From NCBI GenBank assembly GCA_963664605.1, contig OY761536.1:4092001-4156000 (forward strand): 64,000 nt of DNA, given 5' to 3'. Below the pieces are notes generated by a model, which worked only from the letters and a program-made list of their open reading frames with translations, was not told where the DNA came from and ran no database searches. The DNA comes from JAHOYW01 sp963664605 (lineage in GTDB: Bacteria > Verrucomicrobiota > Lentisphaeria > Victivallales > Victivallaceae). Within the stretch, counting starts at the first letter, position 1. Each line of letters opens with the position of its first letter. The position numbers and the translations under genes were made by a program. Positions 45,787-54,160 of this stretch are shown one piece after another.

Positions 45787-47054
45787 TAAAATATCTCCTT
45801 GAATTTTGCGTTAATCGCAGCGGCCCTTTCAGCAACACATTCAGAATCCATATCCGGGCTGGCAGCGATTGTCACTAAACGCAACATGATATCTTTAGTA
45901 TTCGGACACATATCCTTATGATAATCGGGAAGTTTTTCCACAAGCGGGCAGGTGAACGGATAACCTTCGGCGGTAACGGTTTTTTGTTCGAGGATGTGCT
46001 CCCAGTTCCAGTAAACGTGCCAGTTACGGACGCCTCGCGTTTCGGCGGCGGCAAGTCCGCCTAAACCTGCCTCTGTAATTGCTTTGGCTGCTTGATCGCT
46101 GTTTTCGAAAAGCATTCCCAAAGTATAACCGCAAACTCCATCCGGATCATTCGGCTCAACCCATTTTGCGCAGCTTGGAAGTTCAATAGCCTCTTTGAGG
46201 GCATTGTAAACTCGTCGAGTATTTTCATTGATCCAGTCAAGTTTGCGCATTTGAGCAATGCCGACAGCGGCGCAAAGTTCAGGCATGCGGTAGTTTTCAC
46301 CACAGAACAATTCGCCTTCTTTTCTTTCCCTGGCATAACGGTCCGGACGCCAGCAAGCCGCCGCGTCATGATAGCTCTGGGCGCGGGTGTAGAGCCATTC
46401 ATCGTCAGTCATAACAATACCGCCCTCGCCTGTACCGATTACCTTATAGGCATCAAGACTGACACAGCCCAAATCACCCCATGTGCCAAGATATTTGCCT
46501 TTGTATTTTCCACCGAAAGCCTGTGCGGTATCTTCGATTACCGTCAGGTTGTATTTTGCGGCTATTTCGCAGATTTTATCCATCTCACAAGGATGTCCGA
46601 TCATGTGAACCGGCATAATCGCTTTGGTTTTTTTAGTAATGCACTTTTCAATTGCTTCAGGATCAATCGTGAGTGATTCGTTGATCTCACAAATTACTGG
46701 AATAGCGTGTGCCACCACTATTGAGGATACACTCGCAAAAAACGTATAACCGGGGACAATTACTTCATCTCCGGGGCCTATGCCGGCAGCAACAAGCGCG
46801 GCAATCAAAGCACTGGTTCCAGAGTTAACAGTCAATGCATACTTACAGCCTATTTTTTCACGAATCATTTTTTCCAGTTCATCGCATTTGCTGCGGGGAT
46901 TGTAATAACGGAAAAAATTTCCGGCATCCGGAGTTTGAGAGTCAGAATCAAGTAACTCTTTGATTTTGTTCTGGGTTTCGCTGCTGACATTGAAAACATC
47001 AATTACTTCCATAAGCTCATCGGTGGAATACTTGTAGTATTTTTTGTTGCTCAT
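45786..47054 (-). CDS. DegT/DnrJ/EryC1/StrS-family aminotransferase
   Basis: 422 residues. Landmarks: VNSGTSALIAALVAAGIGPGD near residue 77 (part), VIEDTAQAFGGKYKG near residue 172, and GCVSLDAYKVIGTGEGG near residue 195-210 with the PLP lysine. It heads an operon of isomerase, hydrolase, double amidohydrolase and hydrolase genes down to 41848. Likely role is amino transfer to a keto-sugar or keto-inositol. It diverges from the AraC gene at 47200, and AAAGGAT before the ATG is the ribosome site. Confidence 0.92.
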   Translation of the reverse strand: MSNKKYYKYSTDELMEVIDVFNVSSETQNKIKELLDSDSQTPDAGNFFRYYNPRSKCDELEKMIREKIGCKYALTVNSGTSALIAALVAAGIGPGDEVIVPGYTFFASVSSIVVAHAIPVICEINESLTIDPEAIEKCITKKTKAIMPVHMIGHPCEMDKICEIAAKYNLTVIEDTAQAFGGKYKGKYLGTWGDLGCVSLDAYKVIGTGEGGIVMTDDEWLYTRAQSYHDAAACWRPDRYARERKEGELFCGENYRMPELCAAVGIAQMRKLDWINENTRRVYNALKEAIELPSCAKWVEPNDPDGVCGYTLGMLFENSDQAAKAITEAGLGGLAAAETRGVRNWHVYWNWEHILEQKTVTAEGYPFTCPLVEKLPDYHKDMCPNTKDIMLRLVTIAASPDMDSECVAERAAAINAKFKEIF

Positions 47055-47142
47055 TTTTTCATATCCTTTGTTTTTTAGTTGAATATTTAGTTATTTGAGT
47101 GTATCATGTCTATTAATATAACTAAATAGATAATTTAAAGAA

Positions 47143-47182
47143 TGGCAAATCCTGCAAATAACTTGTAAATTTTTGCAAAAAA
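47143..47182. promoter_or_regulatory. Tandem 20-bp repeat operator between DegT operon and AraC gene
   Basis: The 20 bases at 47143-47162 and 47163-47182 match at 14 positions. Each contains two AAAT/CAAA-type half-sites (GCAAAT, GCAAAT, GTAAAT, GCAAAA) spaced 9-11 bp apart. The tandem 20-bp period is that of AraC-family sites. The second copy runs into the poly(A) tract of the AraC leader, so binding could affect both genes. Confidence 0.5.
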
Positions 47183-47200
47183 AAAAAAAAAAAAAAAAAA
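47177..47200 (+). repeat. Poly(A) tract of 24 immediately before and into an AraC start codon
   Basis: Twenty-four consecutive A, the last being the A of the ATG at 47200. The tract replaces the ribosome-binding site of the AraC gene. Length variation by slippage, or an assembly length error, is possible. Confidence 0.9.
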
Positions 47201-48051
47201 TGAAAAAAGCAATAAATATAATCTTAAGTTTTCCCGAACAACAGACAAACATTGTGTTTCCAGCGGTGAACAGCATCCATATTTATCCTTTGAGGCAGGG
47301 CAGTCTCGGGAACTTTATTCACCGTCCCAAGTGGGCTTTGGAATATCATTCAAAAGACGCCGGCTTTGTTGAACTGCAGAATGAACCGGGGAAATTGCGG
47401 AAACGCCGGGCAAACTCCGTTCATATTTACGCTCCGGGCTGCTGTTACCGCGAAGATACCAGGAAAGCGGATCTACCTTTAGAAGAAAATTACTTTATGT
47501 TTACGGGCGGAGAGAGCTGCGGTTTTGAACATTTAATGGATATTGAATTATCATGTGCTTTTTTACAGGATATAGAAGGAAAAGTTGGTAATTTAATGCG
47601 TAAGGCAGGTGAATTTTGTGAAATTAATGGAGAACGGGCGTTCTGGAAAGTCCAGGCAATATTCATGGAAATAATTCAACTGCTGATATCCGCGCGCAAG
47701 ACAAATGAAGGCGAATGGAACATTAGCAGCGACAATGATGAGATAAATTTCGCCGATGAAGTGGAAGCATATCTGCGCAAAAATGTTTCAAATAATATCA
47801 GAACTTCAGATATAGCACATTATATGAAAGTCAGCGAATCGTCACTCAATCACAGGTTCAAAAGCGATACCGGAATATCACCAATTGCACGTCTGATAGA
47901 AATACGCATGGAATTTGCAAAAAGCCTTTTATTAAAAGGTGAAAAACTGACAACTATTGCAGATATGACTGGATTTTATGACGAATATCACCTTTCGAAA
48001 ACTTTCAAAAAGCAAACTGGATCATCGCCGCGCGAGTTTAAAAATATGTAA
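47200..48051 (+). CDS. AraC-family transcriptional regulator
   Basis: 283 residues from the ATG at 47200; a TTG at 47173 would add a poly-lysine stretch read from the A-tract and is rejected. Residues about 15-150 are a sensor domain of unknown type. The C-terminal 100 residues carry IRTSDIAHYMKVSESSLNHRF and TTIADMTGFYDEYHLSKTF, the two HTH units, ending TGSSPREFKN. Divergent from the DegT operon, with tandem 20-bp repeats between them, so it is the probable regulator. Confidence 0.9.
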   Translation: MKKAINIILSFPEQQTNIVFPAVNSIHIYPLRQGSLGNFIHRPKWALEYHSKDAGFVELQNEPGKLRKRRANSVHIYAPGCCYREDTRKADLPLEENYFMFTGGESCGFEHLMDIELSCAFLQDIEGKVGNLMRKAGEFCEINGERAFWKVQAIFMEIIQLLISARKTNEGEWNISSDNDEINFADEVEAYLRKNVSNNIRTSDIAHYMKVSESSLNHRFKSDTGISPIARLIEIRMEFAKSLLLKGEKLTTIADMTGFYDEYHLSKTFKKQTGSSPREFKNM

Positions 48052-48090
48052 TATTACGCACTATACAAGTTTTTCATTCGGCTCATTCGG

Positions 48091-48135
48091 GGTCTGCCAC
48101 CTTTTTGGCTGTTATTCGAGGTCTGCCACCTTTTT
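48091..48135. repeat. Two copies of GGTCTGCCACCTTTTT
   Basis: Identical 16-base units at 48091-48106 and 48120-48135, 29 bp apart, each preceded by a TTCG-containing sequence. They lie in the 273-base gap between the AraC gene and the end of the Rhs array, beside the first cassette-end repeat. Only two copies, no spacer pattern. The rest of the gap (48136-48281) holds no gene I can see. Confidence 0.6.
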
Positions 48136-48281
48136 TTATTTTTTAATTATTTATTATTAAATTCTTACACTATATTCACAAAGCTAAAATTCAGCTTAAA
48201 AGAACCTTCTTGAAGCAATAATTCAGTTTTAAGATTTTTTGATAATAGACTTATTACAAACTATTTGCTATTTATTTTCGA

Positions 48282-48298
48282 GTGGCTGACCCCGCTCG
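48282..48298 (-). repeat. Cassette-end repeat, copy 1
   Basis: GTGGCTGACCCCGCTCG on the plus strand, 27 bases past the stop of the LRR gene at 48325. The same 17 bases recur at 51725 and 53375, each after the partner gene of an Rhs cassette. Flanking A/T-rich sequence (TTGCTATTTATTTTCGA) is also partly shared. Confidence 0.85.
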
Positions 48299-48324
48299 AA
48301 ACCCAATCTACAATAGTGGCAAAC

Positions 48325-49521
48325 TCATTTCATTAATTTTTTAACTTTTAGACCTTGCGGTAAAGGCTTTTTCGCAGTTGGCGTGTTTTGAATATCTAAA
48401 TATTCTAATTCCATTCCTATTAAAGGGGTAAGATCACTTACTTCAGTAAAAGATAAATCGAGAGATTTTAGATTCATTCCTTTTAATGCGGAAATGTCTT
48501 TTATTTTAGAACTAGCAAAACTGAGTTTATTAATTTTTATTTCTTTGATTGCTTCAATTGATGAAAGCTCTTTCTCTTTTATTTTTAATGAATCAATTCC
48601 ATCAATAGATTTTAGAAACGAAAGATTTTTAATACCTGTATCCCAAATAAGTAACTCTTTTATCCTACATTTTCCTAATGTTTCAAGTGCAACGGCAGGA
48701 ATATTAATTATCCATAATTGTTTTATTTCTTTATCCTTTAAAGCACTTATATCTTTTAATAAATTACATTTCATCATAGTAATAGATTGAAGTTTTTTCA
48801 TCTTTACATGGGGAAGACATTCAATAGCACAATTAGTAAAACCTAAAGATTTAATTTTTGTCAGTTTTTCAAATACATTATAATCAAATGAAACAGGTAA
48901 ACTTGCGCCTGAAAACAGCTTAAGATTCGACATTTTTGATATTTGTGAAAAATTGGTCAGAAGTGAATTGTCGTTTAATATTAAAAACTTAATATTTTCA
49001 GGTTTTCTAAACTTTAAGGTTTGAATATGTGTATTGTGTAAATAAATATCCTTAACATTTTCTGAAAAAATTGATGTATCTAAAAACTCTTGATTTGTAA
49101 GATATATAGAAACTATTGACATATCGCTAAGGGCAGAGAAGTTTATGAGCTTTTTATTATCCTTTAATTGCAGACAAAAATCATTACCTTTTTTAAGGCT
49201 ATGGATAAATTCCAAATTTTTTATTCCCGTATCTGTCAAACTCAGGAAATCCAAATTATAATCTTTTAGTGGAGTACAGTCCAAGAGATTTTCACCTTTC
49301 AAGCTAATCCCATTTATCACTTGCTCCCCTGTGGGATTGGTATATTTCCAATGAACAGTTCCTTTCGGAAATCTACGATAAAAGCCAACATTTGAACTAA
49401 TTGGGCTCCATTGGGGATTCTTTGTTTTAAGGGCATCTAATATACCAGTTCCAAAGGAATATGAAGAAGAAAAAAAACAAACAGTTAGCAAAGCAATAAG
49501 CTTTTTATTAATATTTTTCAT
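48325..49521 (-). CDS. Exported leucine-rich-repeat protein, partner of Rhs cassette 4
   Basis: 398 residues. Signal peptide MKNINKKLIALLTVCFFSSSYSFG about 1-24. From about residue 70 to the end it has irregular Leu/Ile-rich repeats of about 20-24 residues (LDFLSLTDTGIKNLEFI, LKSLDLSFTEVSDLTPL, LEYLDIQNTP), an internalin-like solenoid. The start is 23 bases after the tip stop, with TGGAG as ribosome site. By position it would be the immunity or accessory protein of the tip at 49545; export means it would act in the periplasm or at the surface. The gene is clearly more A/T-rich than the Rhs core. Confidence 0.85.
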   Translation of the reverse strand: MKNINKKLIALLTVCFFSSSYSFGTGILDALKTKNPQWSPISSNVGFYRRFPKGTVHWKYTNPTGEQVINGISLKGENLLDCTPLKDYNLDFLSLTDTGIKNLEFIHSLKKGNDFCLQLKDNKKLINFSALSDMSIVSIYLTNQEFLDTSIFSENVKDIYLHNTHIQTLKFRKPENIKFLILNDNSLLTNFSQISKMSNLKLFSGASLPVSFDYNVFEKLTKIKSLGFTNCAIECLPHVKMKKLQSITMMKCNLLKDISALKDKEIKQLWIINIPAVALETLGKCRIKELLIWDTGIKNLSFLKSIDGIDSLKIKEKELSSIEAIKEIKINKLSFASSKIKDISALKGMNLKSLDLSFTEVSDLTPLIGMELEYLDIQNTPTAKKPLPQGLKVKKLMK

Positions 49522-49544
49522 AATAATCTCCAGTAATTTATTTG

Positions 49545-51038
49545 CTATTCATGAACATGATCACTCGGTATCGGGGTTGGGGCAGTTACACTTGAAGTTG
49601 GAGCAGCTCCTGAGCCTCCAGAATATCCTGTTACCCCCAAGGTTCCTGTAGGTATGGTTCCTCCAGTAGGAGAAGGTATAGTGCCACCAGAATATGTAAC
49701 CCCTTGGTAGTGCATAACTTCACCTGTAGTAGTAACAGTTCCACCTACTCTACCCGTACTGTAAACTACTCCATTATCTCCATGAACAGGGTCAGTACAA
49801 TCAGGAATAATACATTGCCAATTCCATTTTGCCCTGAAAACTGAATAGTAAGATTTTGTTATATGATGAGTTGAATCAGCTTCTATCACAAAAGTGTATG
49901 TAGCGACTAACTCCCAGCCTGCAAAAGTATACCTTATTCCATCACTGTCAAAATAATCTCCTATACTTGTTAGCCCTAAAGGATCAAATGTAATATTGAC
50001 TTCATTATTCTCATAGGCAAGATTATTCCAGCCGTCAGGATAGCCTAAGGGATCGGATGTTTGCCACTTGCTGAGTTCCGGGCGATAGTTACGGAAGAGG
50101 AATACTGAACCTAAGCCTTCAATATGGGGTTTGCCTGTGAATCCTCCTACGCGGTAGGCTTCGGAGGACAGGGAAGCTTTGTTGACGTCAAAAGCGGTTC
50201 GCGGCGTAGCGGTATACTTATCGCCGGATTTTACGCCTTGAGTAGTCCCGAGCAGGTCGTTGAATAAGACTTTCTTATCAGCGAGAACCGGGTTGCCGCC
50301 GGTGGCGTAGGGTTCATTCAGGTAATTTGTGCCGTTTCTCTCTAACAATGCCAGCCCATCCCAGCTAAACTCTTCATTTTTTCCATTTACACTCGCATTT
50401 GCGATCTGTCCGCTTGCATAGTAATTATAAGTGTTGTTTCCCGATTTTACAACTTTATTGTTGAAATTGTAGCGGTAAAAAGTCGAACCTTCCTGTATCA
50501 TACGCCCAGCGGCGTCATATTCGTAAGAGGTGTTTTTCCCGTCGCAAGTGGAACTCACGAGCTGGTTAGAAGCGTCATATTTGAACGTGGTAACTTTGCC
50601 GTTGATGGTCTTACTTAACATATTGCCTGCCGGATCGTATTTGTATTGTTCCAGTACTTTACCTCCGGCAGCGACACTCAAAAGCTGACCGAGTTCGTCG
50701 TAGGCGTATTGTTGTTTTACACCGTTGACTTCACGTGCAGCGATTTGATTGTTAGCTCCGTAAAAATACTCGATTTTAGAAATCGGCATTTTCACTGAAC
50801 CGAGACATTTTGTTTTGAGCCTGCCGAGTTTGTCATAGCCGAAAACAATGTCAACGCCGTTAGCGCGCTGTTTGATTATCCGTCCACGGGTATTATACTC
50901 ATAACTCAGTTTCTGGCTGCCGTTATCGATAGCCAAAAGCCGTCCGAATGAATCATAAGAACGCTTTTCCTCCATGATAATGCCATTGCCGAAATCCACT
51001 ATCATCGAAGTGCGTTTGTCGGCTTTGAAAATTTTCAA
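49545..51038 (-). CDS. Promoterless Rhs core fragment with C-terminal tip (cassette 4)
   Basis: 497 codons from a TTG at 51038 with no convincing start or signal peptide; first ATGs are at 51005 and 50975. The first residues (KADKRTSMIVDFGNGI) align with residues about 745 onward of the full-length Rhs protein (KADQRIAMVVKTGQD), so it begins in mid-core. YD repeats follow, then the Rhs core end FLFRNYRPELSKWQTSDPLG, and a tip of about 145 residues from LTSIGDYFDSDG. The tip is Gly/Thr/Ser/Pro-rich near its end and closes HVHE. No known toxin motif seen. Likely a silent cassette that becomes expressed by recombination with a resident core. Confidence 0.8.
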   Translation of the reverse strand: MKIFKADKRTSMIVDFGNGIIMEEKRSYDSFGRLLAIDNGSQKLSYEYNTRGRIIKQRANGVDIVFGYDKLGRLKTKCLGSVKMPISKIEYFYGANNQIAAREVNGVKQQYAYDELGQLLSVAAGGKVLEQYKYDPAGNMLSKTINGKVTTFKYDASNQLVSSTCDGKNTSYEYDAAGRMIQEGSTFYRYNFNNKVVKSGNNTYNYYASGQIANASVNGKNEEFSWDGLALLERNGTNYLNEPYATGGNPVLADKKVLFNDLLGTTQGVKSGDKYTATPRTAFDVNKASLSSEAYRVGGFTGKPHIEGLGSVFLFRNYRPELSKWQTSDPLGYPDGWNNLAYENNEVNITFDPLGLTSIGDYFDSDGIRYTFAGWELVATYTFVIEADSTHHITKSYYSVFRAKWNWQCIIPDCTDPVHGDNGVVYSTGRVGGTVTTTGEVMHYQGVTYSGGTIPSPTGGTIPTGTLGVTGYSGGSGAAPTSSVTAPTPIPSDHVHE

Positions 51039-51123
51039 ACAACTTAAGCTGAAATGCTTTATCAGAAATTACTTCGTCTTTATTTTTAGTGGCTGCGCTC
51101 GCTCGGATGCTCAACGTAGCGCA

Positions 51124-51537
51124 CTAATGTTTTTTGTATACTAAATCGGATTTAATTTTTACAAGTTCAGGAGGGATTCGAGTATTTTTTCTATCTTTTG
51201 TTGCAACTAAGCTATTTTCTATAATAATATTGATTTCTGAAAGGTTACGAGCACTTACGCCAGATTTACTGTGTCCGCTCAATTGGTTTCTACAGTTTAA
51301 AGTAAAAGATACTTTTTGTCCTGTAAAAGAATATAATCTTTTTACTGTTTTTGACTGCGGCTGTAACTTTGAAAGTTCAATTTTCTCTTCTCCATACTTT
51401 ATGGAAAAAGAATTTATTAAATAATCAGATTTATTAATAATATTTAATTTAACAGAATCGTAATAATAACAATAAGATGTATAAGTAATGACTCCAATTG
51501 CTAATAAAATAAGACTAATGAGAGCTAGTTTTTTCAT
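51124..51537 (-). CDS. Small membrane-anchored protein, orphan partner in the Rhs array
   Basis: 137 residues. One N-terminal hydrophobic segment (LALISLILLAIGVITYTSY, about residues 3-21), then a soluble beta-rich part rich in Ser and Lys that would face the periplasm. No family recognised. It is not preceded by a tip: 250 bases separate it from the cassette-3 partner gene. A diverged cassette-end repeat (51087-51106, AGTGGCTGCGCTCGCTCGG) follows its stop, so it may be the partner gene of a cassette whose core and tip were lost. Confidence 0.7.
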   Translation of the reverse strand: MKKLALISLILLAIGVITYTSYCYYYDSVKLNIINKSDYLINSFSIKYGEEKIELSKLQPQSKTVKRLYSFTGQKVSFTLNCRNQLSGHSKSGVSARNLSEINIIIENSLVATKDRKNTRIPPELVKIKSDLVYKKH

Positions 51538-51724
51538 TTTAATTGTTCTCCTTGATTTTACTCATATACAGAATAATGACAAGTTACTGTTACACTCCTT
51601 AGAATATGCAATGAGAGATTATAAACAGCTTCAAAAAATAGCCTTTAAGGCATATTTTACACATGGAATGAATATTAAATAACTTATTACAAATCACTTA
51701 TAATTTATTTTCAGGTGTTTTCAG

Positions 51725-51741
51725 GTGGCTGACCCCGCTCG
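51725..51741 (-). repeat. Cassette-end repeat, copy 2
   Basis: GTGGCTGACCCCGCTCG, 46 bases past the stop of the partner gene at 51787. Beyond it, at 51629-51655, lies a second shared element (AAAAAATAGCCTTTAAGGC) that resembles AAAAAATAGTCTCTAAGGC at 53290-53308. The gap 51538-51786 thus consists mostly of cassette-end sequence. Confidence 0.85.
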
Positions 51742-51786
51742 CACTTTTTTGCCGCCCGCATATGAGGCGTTAGCAATCCTTGCGAG

Positions 51787-52437
51787 TTATGTTCCTGAAT
51801 TGCTTGTTTGCTTTTGAAGTTTTAGAATAATCTTTTTTTCTTTATCTGGAATCTTATAATTAGTGAGTAAGTGATCAATCAACCTCTTGACTCCTTTTTT
51901 ATGTGTACCATTAGGTTTTATAACAGCAATTGCATTAGTCCAAACTTTTAAATTATGGGCTACTTTTTCCCATTGTTTCTCATTAGCCAATCTTAATATT
52001 TTCAGATAATAAATATACTTACTTACCAATAAGGTACCCGCAAGTTTATAATTGAATTCTGAAGATCCGTGTTTACCCCTAATATCAACGACAGTTTTTA
52101 ATGGAGCGTTGAAAGCCTTTTCCAAGAGCTGAAAGAAACCTCTTCCTTCGGCGATTTTCAGACGTTTGTCTTGAGGACCATTGTTCCTTATTTTATCGAT
52201 TTTAAAGTCATAAATGCTATTCTGCTCCATAGCTGACTCATCAGTATTATATCCTTTTATACTTTTGTCTTCCCCTGTCCATAAAAGAGGATAGTAAGAT
52301 TCCAGTTGTTTCACATAAAAATATGCTTCTTTAGGATTATTTGTAATTTTCTCTGTAACATTATTGCCTTTACTATATCCATCGTTGCAAGCGATAATTA
52401 AAATAATTAAAGTTAATATTTTATAAATAGTTTTCAT
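51787..52437 (-). CDS. Putative lipoprotein, partner of Rhs cassette 3
   Basis: 216 residues. MKTIYKILTLIILIIACNDG has a lipobox (I-I-A-C at residues 14-17), so it is probably lipidated and exported. The rest is helical with no recognised family. It starts 11 bases after the tip stop with TAAGGA as ribosome site. Its opening MKTIYKIL resembles the cassette-2 partner (MKTIRKIL). Presumed immunity or accessory protein for the tip at 52449; function inferred only from position. Confidence 0.8.
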   Translation of the reverse strand: MKTIYKILTLIILIIACNDGYSKGNNVTEKITNNPKEAYFYVKQLESYYPLLWTGEDKSIKGYNTDESAMEQNSIYDFKIDKIRNNGPQDKRLKIAEGRGFFQLLEKAFNAPLKTVVDIRGKHGSSEFNYKLAGTLLVSKYIYYLKILRLANEKQWEKVAHNLKVWTNAIAVIKPNGTHKKGVKRLIDHLLTNYKIPDKEKKIILKLQKQTSNSGT

Positions 52438-52448
52438 AGTAATATTCC

Positions 52449-53264
52449 TTATTCATGAAGGTCTGGGGTTGATGATGGTCGAGAATTTGTAATATGAGAA
52501 ATTCCTTCAGTTGTTATATTTGCAGCAACAGAAATACCAAGAATAGTAATTGGGCTAGATGCCTTAGTCCAAGGTACATTACTAACTGATACTGTCTTGG
52601 AATAATCATACGAACCTGAACCTCCAGATGTTGAATTCCAGGAAACTGCCACCTTCCACGTGACACTGGCAGAGTCCCCTGTGTATCCACCATCAGTACT
52701 GCCCGTTAGTGAGATACCAGTTATAGTTGCAGTTGACCAATCCCATGTCCATGTTACATCTCCAATTGTTTGAGTAGCAGCCCCCTGCCAATCGAAACAA
52801 TCCAACACCTTATTATTACAGTATGCCAGGTTATTCCAGCCGTCGGGGTAGCCTAGCGGGTCTGAGCTTGTCCATTTGCTAAGTTCGGGACGGTAGTTAC
52901 GGAAGAGGAATACTGAACCTAAGCCTTCAACATAGGGTTTGCCTGTAAAAAACGCCGACTTATCCCCGGCTCCGAAAGCGGTGGTACTGGTCGGCTGGTA
53001 TTTGCCGTTTTGGGAGATACTGCCCTGAGTAGTCCCGAGCAAGTCGTTGAATAGAACGTCTTTACCTGCCAGTACCGGGTTGCCGCCGGTGGCGTAGGGT
53101 TCATTCAGGTAATTTGTGCCGTTTCTCTCTAACAATGCCAGTCCATCCCAGCTAAACTCTTCATTTTTTCCATTTACACTCGCATTTGCGATCTGTCCGC
53201 TTGCATAGTAATTATAAGTGTTGTTTCCCGATTTTACAACTTTATTATTGAAATTATAGCTGTA
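52449..53264 (-). CDS. Promoterless Rhs core fragment with C-terminal tip (cassette 3, shortest)
   Basis: 272 codons of homology, beginning abruptly at the core position YNFNNKVVKSGNN (53264). Upstream sequence is unrelated and reaches a stop in about 10 codons; no ATG start is present (first possible start is a TTG at 53135). The core end reads FLFRNYRPELSKWTSSDPLG. The tip, about 110 residues from WQGAATQTIG, is Ser/Thr/Gly/Trp-rich and beta-like, and closes PDLHE. No known toxin motif. As only about 140 core residues precede the tip, this cassette is the clearest case of a recombination donor with little core homology. Confidence 0.78.
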   Translation of the reverse strand, partial: YSYNFNNKVVKSGNNTYNYYASGQIANASVNGKNEEFSWDGLALLERNGTNYLNEPYATGGNPVLAGKDVLFNDLLGTTQGSISQNGKYQPTSTTAFGAGDKSAFFTGKPYVEGLGSVFLFRNYRPELSKWTSSDPLGYPDGWNNLAYCNNKVLDCFDWQGAATQTIGDVTWTWDWSTATITGISLTGSTDGGYTGDSASVTWKVAVSWNSTSGGSGSYDYSKTVSVSNVPWTKASSPITILGISVAANITTEGISHITNSRPSSTPDLHE

Positions 53265-53374
53265 AGATTTAAAAGCAAAAAAACTGGCTTAAAAAATAGT
53301 CTCTAAGGCTGTTTTTCAACAAAAATTAGAGCATTAAAAATCTTATCATCAATTACTTGCTATTTTTTTTACGA

Positions 53375-53391
53375 GTGGCTGACCCCGCTCG
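53375..53391 (-). repeat. Cassette-end repeat, copy 3
   Basis: GTGGCTGACCCCGCTCG, 26 bases past the stop of the partner gene at 53417. The next 40 bases toward lower coordinates (TTGCTATTTTTTTTACGA side) resemble copy 1. The break where cassette-3 core homology begins is about 110 bases away. Confidence 0.85.
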
Positions 53392-53416
53392 TAAACCGCT
53401 CGTTAAAAAACTAAAG

Positions 53417-54157
53417 TTAAGGGTTGACTTCGAGTTTATCCGAGCTTGCTCCACTAGCTGTCGGGTAATTTAGTAAAACAGCATTTAGTGAATCTACAGC
53501 AGTATGTTGTAGCTTAATTGCCTGTGGACTTATCTTTAGATTATATTTGTTATAGAATTTTCTAGTTAAAAAAATATTATTTTTAAATTCTTTAATTTGT
53601 TCTTCTGAAAAGAGTTTAGGATATTTTAATAGAAAATTTCTAGTTTCATTTTGCATCCCATTAAGTTTCCTTATCGATAAGGCACAAATAAATGCATCTT
53701 TGTTGTCCAATGAAGTAAAATTTGACAAAAATGCTACAAGCTGTTTTATTGTTTCAAGACATTTTCGAGAATTACCGGTTTTAGCCAAGGGATTTATTAG
53801 GGTTTTAAACCAACATATCCGTATAAAAGGAAAAACTTCGTGTTTCATCACAGGAATTATAATTTTCTCACTATCAATATTATTTCCAATGGTATATTCA
53901 ATAGATTTAGCTTTAGTACTTAATTCACATTTTAATAATTTGATTTTCTGATATTTTTTTAGAAAAGAATTAAAAAAATCACTATTGAAGTATTTTTGCA
54001 TTTTTTTTATATCGTTATTTTTACTCATTTGTTCCCATGGGACTTTTGTTACAAATTCTGTAAAATTATCGATGTTTTCAAGGCTAGCTGATAACAGCGT
54101 ACATTCAAGACATCCTAATGTCGTAATAATAAGTAGAATTTTTCTTATTGTTTTCAT
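53417..54157 (-). CDS. Exported helical protein, partner of Rhs cassette 2
   Basis: 246 residues. Signal peptide about 1-24 (ILLIITTLGCLECTLLSAS). The mature part is Lys/Asn/Ile-rich, mostly helical, with no recognised family. It begins 3 bases after the tip stop, and its ribosome site GAGGAG is formed by the last two Glu codons of the tip, so translation is coupled. A/T-rich relative to the core. Presumed immunity or accessory protein acting outside the cytoplasm. Confidence 0.8.
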   Translation of the reverse strand: MKTIRKILLIITTLGCLECTLLSASLENIDNFTEFVTKVPWEQMSKNNDIKKMQKYFNSDFFNSFLKKYQKIKLLKCELSTKAKSIEYTIGNNIDSEKIIIPVMKHEVFPFIRICWFKTLINPLAKTGNSRKCLETIKQLVAFLSNFTSLDNKDAFICALSIRKLNGMQNETRNFLLKYPKLFSEEQIKEFKNNIFLTRKFYNKYNLKISPQAIKLQHTAVDSLNAVLLNYPTASGASSDKLEVNP

Positions 54158-54160
54158 TGA

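Noticed and set aside
47173..47199. Poly-lysine N-terminal extension of the AraC protein from a TTG
   Set aside because: It is only the translation of the poly(A) tract; the ATG at 47200 is adequate.
48091..48135. Possible CRISPR-like repeat pair
   Set aside because: Only two 16-base copies, with a 13-base gap and no further units or cas genes.
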